A DNA stretch of 11,174 nucleotides. Origin: CAVTUU01 sp045804965 (GTDB taxonomy: Bacteria > Chloroflexota > Chloroflexia > Thermomicrobiales > UBA6265). Both the position numbers and the translations under genes were made by a program. Below, one piece after another: positions 1 to 7,187 of the stretch (its first letter is position 1; every line of letters starts with the position of its first letter). Location: assembly GCA_045804965.1 (NCBI GenBank), contig JBJMMD010000049.1, forward strand, positions 1 through 11,174, in the 5' to 3' direction. Under the pieces are notes generated by a model. That model saw nothing but the letters and a program-made list of their open reading frames with translations, had not been told where the DNA came from and ran no database searches.

Positions 1-1770
1 GCCAGCAGGGACGGTCTCACGGTCGAGGCCAACGGGTCCGGGACCACCGGCATGACCGAGATCGGCGGCACGTCCGAGCTGATCGGCATCGCGGTCGCGC
101 TGGTGGTGCTCATCCTGACCTTCGGCTCCCTGATCGCCGCCGGCCTCCCCATCGTCACAGCCCTGGTCGGCGTCGGGCTCGGCATCATGGGGGTCACCGC
201 GATGACGGCGTTCACCGACATCGGTTCCACCACGCCCATGTTGGCCACGATGATCGGGCTCGCGGTCGGCATCGACTACGCGCTCTTCGTGGTCGAGCGC
301 TATCGTGAGGAACGACGACGCGGCCGCAGCAAGCACGAAGCGATCGAGATCGCCGGTGGCACCGCCAGTAAAGCCGTCCTCTTCTCCGGTGGCACGGTCA
401 TCTTCGCCCTCTCTGGCATGTTGATCGTTCCCGAAACGACCTTCAAGTCGCTCGGTCTCGGCGCGGTGCTGGTGGTGATCGTCGCCATTCTCGGCACGAT
501 GACCCTGATCCCCGCGATGCTGAGCCTTCTTGGCGACAAGATCGACTGGCCACGTCGGAAGAAATACGACGCGGCAATGGCCGCGAAGCAGGCCACGCAC
601 GACGAAGAGATCATTCACCGCGGTTTCTGGGGTCGCTTGACCAATTCGGTCATGGCTCACCCGGTGATCAGCGTGGTCCTCGCGGTCGCGATCCTCGTCT
701 CCTGTGCGCTCCCCTATTTCGATCTGAACGAAGGCGCCGCGGGGATTTCCGCGCTGCCGACCGATACCAAGTCCGCCGCGGCGTTCCGCGTGCTCGAGCG
801 CGATTTCCCGGCGGGCACGGTCGCGCCGGTTGAGATCGTGGTCGACGGCAACGTCAATGATCCCGCGGTTCAAGGTGGTATCGACCGGTTGAACTCGCTC
901 TTGGCAGGCGCCGGCGTTTTCGGCGATCCGGCGGTGACATCGAACGACGCGGGTAATCTCACGCTCATCTCGGTGCCGATGACGATTGCTCCCGACACCG
1001 ACCAGGCGAACAACGAGATTCGGACGCTGCGCTCCGATCTGGTCCCGGCGGCATTCGATGGCGTCGACGCCTCGGTCTACGTTTCCGGAGTCTCCGCCGG
1101 CACCATCGACTTCATGTCGATCGTCGACCACTGGACGCCGATCGTCTTCGCCTTCGTCCTTGGTCTGAGCTTCATCCTCCTCATGATCGCCTTCCGCTCG
1201 ATCGTGGTGCCGGCTAAGGCGATCCTGATGAACCTGCTCTCCGTTGGCGCAGCTTACGGACTCATCGTTCTGGTCTTCCAGAAGGGGTATGGCGCCGATT
1301 TCTTCGGCTTCCAAAAGACGCCGACGATCGAGGCCTGGTTGCCGCTCTTCCTCTTCTGCGTGTTGTTCGGGTTGAGCATGGATTACCACGTCTTCCTGCT
1401 TAGCCGCATCCGCGAGCGCTACGACATTTCAGGCAAGAACAAGGAATCGGTCGCGGTTGGTCTGCAGTCGACGGCGAAGATCATCACCGGCGCGGCGCTG
1501 ATCATGGTCGCGGTCTTCTCCGGATTCGCCGCGGGCAGTCTCGTGTCGCTCCAGCAAGCCGGATTCGGTTTGGCGGTCGCGGTCCTGCTAGATGCGACGA
1601 TTGTTCGCTCAATCTTGGTGCCGGCGAGCATGGCGCTCCTCGGCGATCGCAACTGGTATCTGCCGAACTGGCTCGGATGGCTGCCGAAGCTGCACATTGA
1701 AGGCGAAGCGGCTCCTGCCCTGCGCATGCCGATCACGCAACTCCCAGCTTCTGTCACCGGCGACGACTAG
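1..1770 (+). CDS. MMPL/RND-family transporter, C-terminal part (5' end outside window)
   Basis: This is an inner-membrane transporter of the MMPL branch of the RND superfamily, which moves lipids or other hydrophobic molecules using the proton gradient. The frame is open from base 1, so the gene starts upstream; 589 codons are present and roughly the first 100-200 residues are missing compared with usual 700-plus residue members. Two homologous membrane halves are visible. The first has a block of hydrophobic helices with the GIDYALF motif (Asp at about residue 92 of the fragment) followed by a basic VERYREERRR stretch. The second has the matching LSMDYHVF motif (Asp at about 461) followed by SRIRERYD. 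These Asp-Tyr pairs occupy the proton-relay position known from MmpL3. A soluble extracytoplasmic domain of about 130 residues lies between the halves. The family is clear; the substrate is unknown. A strong terminator follows the stop. Confidence 0.93.
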   Translation, partial: ASRDGLTVEANGSGTTGMTEIGGTSELIGIAVALVVLILTFGSLIAAGLPIVTALVGVGLGIMGVTAMTAFTDIGSTTPMLATMIGLAVGIDYALFVVERYREERRRGRSKHEAIEIAGGTASKAVLFSGGTVIFALSGMLIVPETTFKSLGLGAVLVVIVAILGTMTLIPAMLSLLGDKIDWPRRKKYDAAMAAKQATHDEEIIHRGFWGRLTNSVMAHPVISVVLAVAILVSCALPYFDLNEGAAGISALPTDTKSAAAFRVLERDFPAGTVAPVEIVVDGNVNDPAVQGGIDRLNSLLAGAGVFGDPAVTSNDAGNLTLISVPMTIAPDTDQANNEIRTLRSDLVPAAFDGVDASVYVSGVSAGTIDFMSIVDHWTPIVFAFVLGLSFILLMIAFRSIVVPAKAILMNLLSVGAAYGLIVLVFQKGYGADFFGFQKTPTIEAWLPLFLFCVLFGLSMDYHVFLLSRIRERYDISGKNKESVAVGLQSTAKIITGAALIMVAVFSGFAAGSLVSLQQAGFGLAVAVLLDATIVRSILVPASMALLGDRNWYLPNWLGWLPKLHIEGEAAPALRMPITQLPASVTGDD

Positions 1771-1787
1771 ACATCATTTCGCACAAA

Positions 1788-1832
1788 ACGGCTCCGGGTC
1801 CGGCAAGAGTGCCAGACTCGGGGCTGTTTTTT
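1788..1832 (+). terminator. Rho-independent terminator after the MMPL gene
   Basis: A 17-bp stem (1788-1804 with 1811-1827) encloses a 6-nt loop, AAGAGT. It contains three G-U wobble pairs and one C-A mismatch, and runs straight into TTTTTT at 1827-1832. An A-run precedes it (1785-1788). It begins 18 bp after the transporter stop codon, so it ends that transcript and separates it from the acetyltransferase gene. Confidence 0.88.
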
Positions 1833-1888
1833 GATTTTGGCCTACAATCCAGCAACGACCGTTGACCACGAACTGCGCGAGGACTGCG

Positions 1889-2413
1889 ATGTCGCCTGCA
1901 TCGACATTAACAGTGCGAACTGTTGGAGCGCTCACGCGGGCAGAACTTGACCAACTTTCCGATATTCTCATTGCCACGGTCGATGGCGGAGCGTCGATCG
2001 GGTTTGTCCCGCCCCTCGAACGATCAGCAGCGCGGACTTATTGGGAACACGTGATTGAGCCGGGTATCGTGCTCATTGTTGCCGAGCAGGCTGGGCGACT
2101 AGCCGGTTCAGTCCAACTCCACTATGCGATGAAGGCGAACGGCCGGCATCGCGCCGAGATCGCCAAGCTGATCGTGCATCCGGATTTCCGCCGGCGGGGC
2201 ATCGGCCGTCTCCTGATGGAGCACGCGGAAACCGTCGCCATCGCCGACGGCCGGACCCTTCTTGTGCTCGACACCCGTGACGGCGATCCCTCGAACGAAC
2301 TCTACCGCGCCATCGGTTATGCCGAGGCCGGCCGCATCCCCCATTACGCCCGCTCCGCCTCCGGCGCCTTCGACGCAACCGTGTTCTATTACAAGATGTT
2401 GAGCGGATCGTGA
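1889..2413 (+). CDS. GNAT-family N-acetyltransferase
   Basis: The 174-residue protein is a cytoplasmic acetyltransferase of the GNAT fold, which transfers acetyl from acetyl-CoA to an amine. The acetyl-CoA-binding signature is plain: beta strand IAKLIVHPDF, then RRRGIGRLLM (R/Q-x-x-G-x-G/A, about residues 101-106), then helix MEHAETVA. The C-terminal part has the usual LDTRDGDPSNELYRAIGY segment (the conserved Y/N-x-x-G-F/Y region) and ends in a beta strand, VFYYKML. I chose ATG at 1889 because GAGGA (1879-1883) sits 5 bp upstream; an in-frame TTG at 1862 is possible but has no ribosome site. It stands alone between the terminator at 1788-1832 and the beta-helix gene. The substrate cannot be told from sequence; small-molecule or antibiotic acetylation is only a family possibility. 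Confidence 0.9.
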   Translation: MSPASTLTVRTVGALTRAELDQLSDILIATVDGGASIGFVPPLERSAARTYWEHVIEPGIVLIVAEQAGRLAGSVQLHYAMKANGRHRAEIAKLIVHPDFRRRGIGRLLMEHAETVAIADGRTLLVLDTRDGDPSNELYRAIGYAEAGRIPHYARSASGAFDATVFYYKMLSGS

Positions 2414-2509
2414 GGCTTTAGGCGGCGATAGTCGGGTAGACGATCCCAAGAATAGACACCGTTGCCTTGCCGATCCCCTCGTCCTTTCCCACTCGTGACT
2501 TCTCACCCG

Positions 2510-2552
2510 TTCCCACGAACAGTCCGACTTCCTATCATCGAGGGCGTGGGAA
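2510..2552 (+). promoter_or_regulatory. Inverted repeat partly covering the ribosome site of the beta-helix gene
   Basis: TTCCCACG (2510-2517) and CGTGGGAA (2545-2552) are perfect 8-bp complementary arms separated by 27 nt. The right arm takes in the first bases of the Shine-Dalgarno stretch GGGAAGGAG (2548-2556). In RNA this could hide the ribosome site, or in DNA it could be an operator. There is no independent evidence that it acts. Confidence 0.3.
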
Positions 2553-2556
2553 GGAG
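2548..2556 (+). promoter_or_regulatory. Ribosome-binding site that fixes a GTG start at 2563
   Basis: GGGAAGGAG is a near-perfect Shine-Dalgarno sequence with a 6-nt gap to GTG at 2563. It rules for this start over the TTG at 2467, which would add 32 polar residues in front of the signal peptide. Confidence 0.8.
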
Positions 2557-2562
2557 CGGATC

Positions 2563-4554
2563 GTGGTTTGTCGTTCGCGCATATCGATTTCTGCGATCCT
2601 CGTCGCCCTGATCGCGCTTTCGTCGCTCGGCGGTCGCGCGGACGCATTGCGCTCGCGGGGAAGTCAGGTCGGGCCGATTACGGCCGCAGCCAGCGACACG
2701 TTTTATGTCGACACGGGCGGGTCAAATACGACCGGCGCCGGCAGCGCCGCGAAACCGTGGAAAACGATCCAGTTCGGGGTCGATCATCTTGGCCCCGGCG
2801 ACCTGTTGCTTATCAACCCCGGGACCTACAGCGGACCCGTCACGGTTGAGATTGCCGCGTCCGCGGGCAGTCCAGTCACGATCCGAGGTAACGGTTCGGG
2901 CGTGATCGTCAACGGCAGCGGCGCCGACCGCGACGCGGTATTCATCACCTCTTCGAGCTATGTCACGGTCGAGCGGATCAAGGTCCAGGACGCGACCAGG
3001 GCCGGGATGCGGATCGACAACTCCGATCACATCACCGCGCGCAAGAACACCTTCGCCAACAACGGCGTTTGGGGGCTCTTCACCGATTTCAGCGACGATC
3101 TCTTGATCGAAGGAAACCAGGCGTACGGCTCCGTCGCCGAGCACGGTATCTATGTCAGCAACAGCGGTGACAGGCCGGTTATTCGCGGCAATGTCGTGCA
3201 CGACAACAATGCCAACGGCATCCATATGAACGGGGATCTCTCCCAGGGCGGCGACGGCATCATCTCCGGGGCCATCGTCGAGAACAACGTGATATACAAC
3301 AACGGTCTAGCCGGCGGCAGCGGCATCAACATGGACGGCGTGACCAATTCCGTCATTCGCAACAACCTGCTCTACAACAATCACGCCAGCGGCATCTCGC
3401 TCTACAAAATCGACGGCGCGGTCTGCTCCCACGACGACCGTGTCCTCAACAACACCATCGTCAACGCCACGGACGGCCGCTGGGCGGTGAACATCGGCGG
3501 CGCCGGCTGCACGAACAACAAGATCTTCAACAACATCCTCTACACCTTTCACGACTATCGCGGCAGCATCGCGACTGCGGCGGCGGGTCTTTCGAGTTTT
3601 CAGAGTGACTACAACGTCGTCATGAACCGGTTCGGCACCGATACGGGTGACTCGGTGCTGTCGCTGAGTGCCTGGCGCGGGATGGGCTACGACGCTCATT
3701 CCCAGCTCGCCTCACCGGCGCAACTCTTCGTTGGCGGCGGCGATTACCACCTCAAAGCCAGCAGCCCGGCAATCGACGCCGGTACATCGCTCGCCGATGT
3801 CGCGAGCGATCTCGACGGCAATAGCCGTCCGATCGGCGCGCGCTTCGATGTCGGTGCGTATGAGAGCGGCTCTGCCTGGCCTGCCGCCGCCGTGACCCTG
3901 GCTTCGACGCGCGGCACGGTCAATTCGTGGGTCACAGCGACCGTCTCCGGTTTCCCGCCGAGCCATTCGCTGTATATCCGCTGGGACGGCGTGTTGATCG
4001 GAACCTTTGCCATTGACATCGCCGGCAAGGCGACCGCGAAGTTCCGTGTTCCCGCCGCTCCCATCGGCGTCCACAGTGTGCGCCTTTCAGCCACCGGCGC
4101 CGCCAAGGTTGTCGCTTATGAGGTCGCGCCGCGGATCAAGCTGATTCCCAGCACAGCCGCGCGCGGGCAAACGGTCGATGTCTCGATACGCGGTTTCGGG
4201 GCCCACGAAACTGTCCGCATCCGGTGGTTACGGTCGTCAAGCTGGATGCAGGTGGCGCAGGTGACGACCAGCAGCACCGGCAGTGCCAATGCCGACGTCA
4301 AGGTGCCAACCTGGGCGGTCGACGGCGCCGCATCTGTGCGCGGCGATGGCCCCGTCGCCCGCGCCCAAACCAATGCGTTTATCGTCGCCGGCGGCCCATA
4401 TACGCCGGCGCCAACCGCCACGCCCGAACCTTCGTCCACGGTTGTGCTCATTCCTAAGACTCCGACCGCGACCTCAACGCCTGAGCCGGCGCCGGCGGTG
4501 ACCGAGATGCCGATCCAGACGCCGGCGCCAGACGCGTCGCCGGTAGTGGCGTAA
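2563..4554 (+). CDS. Secreted right-handed parallel beta-helix protein with Ig-like repeats and Pro/Thr-rich tail
   Basis: The 663-residue product begins with a Sec signal peptide (VCRSR, a hydrophobic core ISAILVALIAL, and likely cleavage after GGRADA). A DUF1565-like opening follows at about residue 47 (FYVDTGGSN, KPWKTIQ, LGPGDLLLINPGTY). About 300 residues of parallel beta-helix coils come next, rich in Asn ladders such as RNNLLYNNHASGI and ENNVIYNN. The helix closes with the module SPAIDAGT...DVGAYESG (about 401-436). Two similar beta-sandwich/Ig-like repeats of about 80 residues each (444-612) precede a disordered tail, 613-663, built of PTATPEP-type units. Such beta-helices bind or cleave polysaccharides (pectate lyase, epimerase and related folds), but I see no catalytic signature that picks one. 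The tail has no LPxTG or lipobox; it may span the wall or serve as a glycosylated linker. The fold is secure, the activity unknown. Confidence 0.88.
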   Translation: MVCRSRISISAILVALIALSSLGGRADALRSRGSQVGPITAAASDTFYVDTGGSNTTGAGSAAKPWKTIQFGVDHLGPGDLLLINPGTYSGPVTVEIAASAGSPVTIRGNGSGVIVNGSGADRDAVFITSSSYVTVERIKVQDATRAGMRIDNSDHITARKNTFANNGVWGLFTDFSDDLLIEGNQAYGSVAEHGIYVSNSGDRPVIRGNVVHDNNANGIHMNGDLSQGGDGIISGAIVENNVIYNNGLAGGSGINMDGVTNSVIRNNLLYNNHASGISLYKIDGAVCSHDDRVLNNTIVNATDGRWAVNIGGAGCTNNKIFNNILYTFHDYRGSIATAAAGLSSFQSDYNVVMNRFGTDTGDSVLSLSAWRGMGYDAHSQLASPAQLFVGGGDYHLKASSPAIDAGTSLADVASDLDGNSRPIGARFDVGAYESGSAWPAAAVTLASTRGTVNSWVTATVSGFPPSHSLYIRWDGVLIGTFAIDIAGKATAKFRVPAAPIGVHSVRLSATGAAKVVAYEVAPRIKLIPSTAARGQTVDVSIRGFGAHETVRIRWLRSSSWMQVAQVTTSSTGSANADVKVPTWAVDGAASVRGDGPVARAQTNAFIVAGGPYTPAPTATPEPSSTVVLIPKTPTATSTPEPAPAVTEMPIQTPAPDASPVVA

Positions 4555-4578
4555 GCGCAGGTTCTTCTCCGGAATCAG

Positions 4579-4593
4579 CCCTCGATTCGAGGG
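4579..4593 (+). terminator. Small palindrome after the beta-helix gene, possible weak terminator
   Basis: CCCTCGATTCGAGGG is a perfect 7+1+7 palindrome 24 bp past the stop codon. It could fold as a short GC-rich hairpin, but no T-run follows (TTCCCCAAATT), so its role as a terminator is doubtful. Confidence 0.3.
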
Positions 4594-4824
4594 TTCCCCA
4601 AATTGCAGAGCGGACGCTCGCCCTGGATGCGACGAGCGTTCAGACAGGCGGCTCCCCTCGGCTGAGCAACGGTGCCATGCGTGCGCCCGTCGGTCGCCAC
4701 GCGTCGTACTGAACACGAGCCCTGTAACACCGGCGCCGGCCGCCAGGCGATAGCCCAACGAACGGGGAGCGTTTGCGCATATTCCGGCTCGACGCCGATA
4801 GACACCTTCCTCATCCAGATCTCG

Positions 4825-4846
4825 GCAGCCTCACCAGAGAGGCTGC
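4825..4846 (+). repeat. Perfect 8-bp hairpin in the operon leader
   Basis: GCAGCCTC (4825-4832) and GAGGCTGC (4839-4846) are complementary with a 6-nt loop ACCAGA. No T-run follows, so it is not a standard terminator; it could be a leader hairpin or an operator. It lies about 215 bp before the first likely start of the operon. Confidence 0.35.
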
Positions 4847-5058
4847 GCGCTGTTGGGGCAGCAACGTGCGATGAGCTGATTCCGGCAGCTTGTGACTGAG
4901 TAACGACGTGAGTCCGGATCCCTTCCGAGATCGCGCATTGCTGAGATGGGCGCGACGGCCGGAAACGTTACGTTCACGAGCCCATGCGGTGGCACGGCGG
5001 GTGCATACAAGCATCGGAGCGGTCGACTTCGGTGGATCGGGAGGAGGATCGACGGCGG

Positions 5059-5595
5059 ATGGGCGATGCTAGGGTTGGGGTTGGCCGCGGCGATAACGGT
5101 GATCGCCACGGGGCTCGCGCTCGCCCGAGGATCGTCGGGGATAGGTCTGATGCTCCCGGGTATTACCGGCCTCGCGGCCGGTATCGTTGCCTCCGCTCCA
5201 GTTTCGCGCTCTTGGTCATCGTCGCCCTCCTCGTGGGCCTGACCGGCTGCCGGTTCACCAAGTCGGCGTTCGCCAACGAAGCCGATAAGGCCGGCTCCCA
5301 GTTCGCGGCCGCGGCGGCGACGTTGGATTATCTCCACGACGGCAAGCTGACGCGGGCTTACGCAAAGGCCTCCTTCGTTAGTTACGAGCAGAACCTCCAA
5401 GGGCTCGCCGAACGCCTTAGCGCGGCGAGCGGGGCGCCGGAGGATGCCGAGCTACAGTCGTTGCTGCAAGCCGTCCGCCCGGCGGAGGCAGCGGTTTCGG
5501 ATCCCTGCCTCGATCCGACGTGCGATTGGGCGAGTCAACTTGCGGCTCTGGGCCAGGCGAGTGACGCCTTACTCAAGGCGGCGGGTGAGGCGTGA
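5059..5595 (+). CDS. Small membrane-anchored or lipoprotein-like protein, first gene of the Nramp operon; N-terminus uncertain
   Basis: The convincing part starts near 5200: a hydrophobic helix FALLVIVALLVGLTGC, ending in a lipobox-like LTGC, followed by about 110 Ala-rich helical residues (FAAAAATLDYLHDGK...). A CxxxxC pair (PCLDPTCDW) lies near the end. The ATG at 5059 (GAGGAGG 5041-5047, gap 11) gives an unlikely Arg/Gly-rich lead of about 45 residues, and no closer in-frame start gives a normal lipoprotein N-region. Meanwhile the neighbouring frame upstream reads as clean membrane helices (see 5066-5242), so one base is probably lost or two gained around 5190-5210 and the true product is a three-helix membrane protein with this domain outside. 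The stop overlaps the GTG of the transporter by 4 bp (GTGA, 5592-5595), implying translational coupling. I do not recognise the family; a partner of the transporter is inferred from position only. Confidence 0.6.
   Translation: MGDARVGVGRGDNGDRHGARARPRIVGDRSDAPGYYRPRGRYRCLRSSFALLVIVALLVGLTGCRFTKSAFANEADKAGSQFAAAAATLDYLHDGKLTRAYAKASFVSYEQNLQGLAERLSAASGAPEDAELQSLLQAVRPAEAAVSDPCLDPTCDWASQLAALGQASDALLKAAGEA
5066..5242 (+). pseudogene. Displaced N-terminal membrane segment of the preceding gene (apparent frameshift)
   Basis: From ATG 5066 this frame reads two strongly hydrophobic helices, MLGLGLAAAITVIATG and GIGLMLPGITGLAAGIVA, then becomes Ser-rich (SRSWSSSPSSW) and stops at 5242, exactly where the other frame turns hydrophobic. 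The switch of coding character from this frame to the next, near 5190-5210, is what a one-base loss or two-base gain would give. If it is instead a real separate 58-residue gene, it would overlap the lipoprotein-like gene by its whole length. I favour the frameshift. Confidence 0.5.
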
Positions 5596-6815
5596 AAAGC
5601 CTTTTCGGCGTCACGCTCGGCATCCTGACCGCTATCGGCGGATTCCTCGACGCGGGCACGATTTCGACCTCAGGCGAGGCCGGCGCGACGTTCGGTCTCG
5701 GTCTCGTCTGGACCGTTATTGTCGGCACGGTCGCCGTGGTTCTGCTCGTGGAGATGAGCGGCCGTCTCGCCGCTGTCTCCCAGCACACGTACGCTGAGGC
5801 GATCCGCGACCGCTTCGGCTTCCCTTTCTTCCTCCTCCCGCTGGTGACGGAGCTCATCGCCGAAAGCATCCTCCTCGCGGCCCAGATCGGCGGTGTGGCG
5901 ATCGCGGTTTCCCTCTTCACCGGCGTCGACTGGCACGTGCTCTTCCCATTCGCCGCGCTCTTCCTCTGGTGCCTCGTCTGGCGTGCGCCGTTCGGCGTCA
6001 TTGAAAACGGCCCTGCCCTGCTGGGCTTGGTGACGCTCTCCTTCATCGCCGGCATCGTTTCCCTCGGCGGCCCCGACCACGAACTCGTCACGACGCTTTG
6101 GAGACCGCAGGTCGAGTCCGGCGAGCCGGCGGATTACTTCTTCTTGGTGGCCGCGATCTTGGGGGCCACGGTCAGCCCGTACCTGGTCTACTTCTATTCC
6201 TCCGGCGCCAAGGAGGAAAGCTGGACCGAGGAATCGTTGAGCCTGAATCGGATCACGGCGGTCGTTGGGATGGGATTCGGCTGCATCGGCTCGATCGCGG
6301 TCATTTGCCTTACGGCGATGGTTCTCAAGCCGCTCAATATGGGCGCGGGGACGCTCCAGGAGCTCGGGCTGGGCATGGCCGAGCCCTACGGCAAAGTGGG
6401 CTCCTGGCTCTTCGCGATCGTCCTCTTTGCCACCTGCCTCGGCGCCGCGCTGGAGGTCCTCCTCTCGCTCGGCTACATGACCGCGCAGGGCCTGGGGTGG
6501 GAATGGGGCGAACACAAGAAACCGGCGGAGGCGCCACGCTTCAACCTCGCCCTGTTGGTGATTCTCCTCGTCGCCGTTCTGGTTGGACTGACGGGTCTCG
6601 ACCCGCTGCAACTAGCCATCTACGGTTCGGCGCTGATTGCCCTCGTCCTCCCGTTCTCACTTGCGCCCTTCCTCATCATCATGAACGATCCACGGTACCT
6701 GGGGGACCGGACAAACCACCGTGCCGCCAACCTCGCGACCGTCGCGATCATCCTCGTCGCCTCGGTCGTGGCTTTGGTTTCGATTCCGTTGCTGATTCTC
6801 AGCGGCGGGGGGTAA
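5592..6815 (+). CDS. Divergent Nramp-family divalent metal transporter (Mg2+-type candidate)
   Basis: The 407-residue protein has about 11 membrane helices and the Nramp (SLC11) layout, importing divalent metal across the inner membrane. Helix 1 carries LDAGT (residues 19-23) where classical members have DPGN. Helix 3 has EMSGRLAAVSQHTYAEAI, matching the family's ARLG..TG.DLAE region. Helix 6 reads GATVSPYLVYFYSS (191-204), which lines up base for base in length with the classical GATVMPHNLYLHS. The metal-coordinating Met is therefore Ser, the His is Tyr and the Asn of DPGN is Thr; only the helix 1 Asp is kept. Loss of the Met is a known trait of Nramp-related transporters that take Mg2+ or other hard ions rather than Mn2+/Fe2+, so Mg2+ is the leading inference. 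The GTG start overlaps the previous stop; six bases separate it from the next gene. Confidence 0.88.
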   Translation: MKSLFGVTLGILTAIGGFLDAGTISTSGEAGATFGLGLVWTVIVGTVAVVLLVEMSGRLAAVSQHTYAEAIRDRFGFPFFLLPLVTELIAESILLAAQIGGVAIAVSLFTGVDWHVLFPFAALFLWCLVWRAPFGVIENGPALLGLVTLSFIAGIVSLGGPDHELVTTLWRPQVESGEPADYFFLVAAILGATVSPYLVYFYSSGAKEESWTEESLSLNRITAVVGMGFGCIGSIAVICLTAMVLKPLNMGAGTLQELGLGMAEPYGKVGSWLFAIVLFATCLGAALEVLLSLGYMTAQGLGWEWGEHKKPAEAPRFNLALLVILLVAVLVGLTGLDPLQLAIYGSALIALVLPFSLAPFLIIMNDPRYLGDRTNHRAANLATVAIILVASVVALVSIPLLILSGGG

Positions 6816-6821
6816 GGACGG

Positions 6822-7187
6822 ATGGACGAAAGCACCCTGTTGGTCATGTACGACCTCGTCGACGAGCAACTCCGTGGACCCGACGGCCGCAATGTGGCTC
6901 GGGTTGCCGGCTTAGAGGCGACCTGGAAAGAGGATGGATCGTTGGTTCTGAAGGACCTGGTGGTCGGTCCCGAGGAGCTGATCAGCCGCGTCTGGCGTCG
7001 ACTGCGTCCGCTCGCTCATGCCCTTCTGCGAGGACGGTTCGAGCACCGAATCCCCCTGGGCGAGGTCGCGAAGATCGAATTAGACATCCACCTTCGAGAG
7101 GACCCCGCACGCTACGGCGTCGGCGAAGCCGACCGCTGGGTTGTCGATCATATCCTCCGCTTCATCCCGGGCAATGGGCGCCAATGA
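6822..7187 (+). CDS. PRC-barrel-like protein, third gene of the operon
   Basis: The 121-residue cytoplasmic protein has a PRC-barrel-like pattern: MYDLVDEQLRGPDGRNVARV, then GLEATWKEDGSLVLKDLVVGPE, a basic amphipathic helix SRVWRRLRPLAHALL, and a strand block HRIPLGEVAKIELDIHL. PRC barrels are small beta-barrels that bind partner proteins or RNA; in several bacteria they are fused to or sit beside magnesium transport proteins of the MgtE/CBS kind. AAGGA (6814-6818) lies 3 bp before the ATG, overlapping the transporter stop, and the gene's end overlaps the next start by ATGA. The closest role is a sensor or accessory for the Nramp transporter, which is inferred from context. Confidence 0.72.
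   Translation: MDESTLLVMYDLVDEQLRGPDGRNVARVAGLEATWKEDGSLVLKDLVVGPEELISRVWRRLRPLAHALLRGRFEHRIPLGEVAKIELDIHLREDPARYGVGEADRWVVDHILRFIPGNGRQ

Larger units (their letters stand above)
4555..5058 (+). other. Gene-poor stretch upstream of the metal-transport operon
   Basis: No frame in these 504 bp shows a recognisable protein; the open frames are Arg-rich and look like chance reading of GC-rich DNA. It holds the palindrome at 4579-4593, the hairpin at 4825-4846, and a purine-rich Shine-Dalgarno-like stretch GAGGAGG at 5041-5047. Being the only sizeable gap before the operon, it is the likely place for its promoter and leader. I could not identify a convincing -35/-10 pair or match a known riboswitch. 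Confidence 0.5.

Noticed and set aside
1831..1848. TTGATT and TACAAT as a promoter for the acetyltransferase gene
   Set aside because: TACAAT (1843-1848) resembles a -10 box, but the spacing to TTGATT is only about 6 bp and no other -35 is in place.
4561..4620. Possible tRNA suggested by GATTCGAGGGTTCCCC
   Set aside because: No acceptor stem, anticodon arm or correctly placed T-loop could be built on either strand.
4860..5050. M-box or yybP-ykoY metal riboswitch
   Set aside because: The conserved core sequences of these classes were not found by eye; only generic hairpins are present.
5180..5215. Programmed -1 ribosomal frameshift joining the two frames
   Set aside because: No slippery X-XXY-YYZ heptamer is present in the switch zone, so a mutation or read error is simpler.
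4831..5400. 189-codon minus-strand open frame over the operon leader
   Set aside because: No motif, no ribosome site, and it crosses the region where plus-strand membrane helices are evident.
5670..6611. 313-codon minus-strand open frame
   Set aside because: It is a charged, Arg/Glu-rich antisense reading of the Nramp membrane protein.
6098..7183. Long open plus-strand frame upstream of the second PRC-barrel gene
   Set aside because: It is Arg/Gly/Pro-rich and overlaps the Nramp gene and first PRC gene in another frame; only the part from ATG 7184 reads as a protein.
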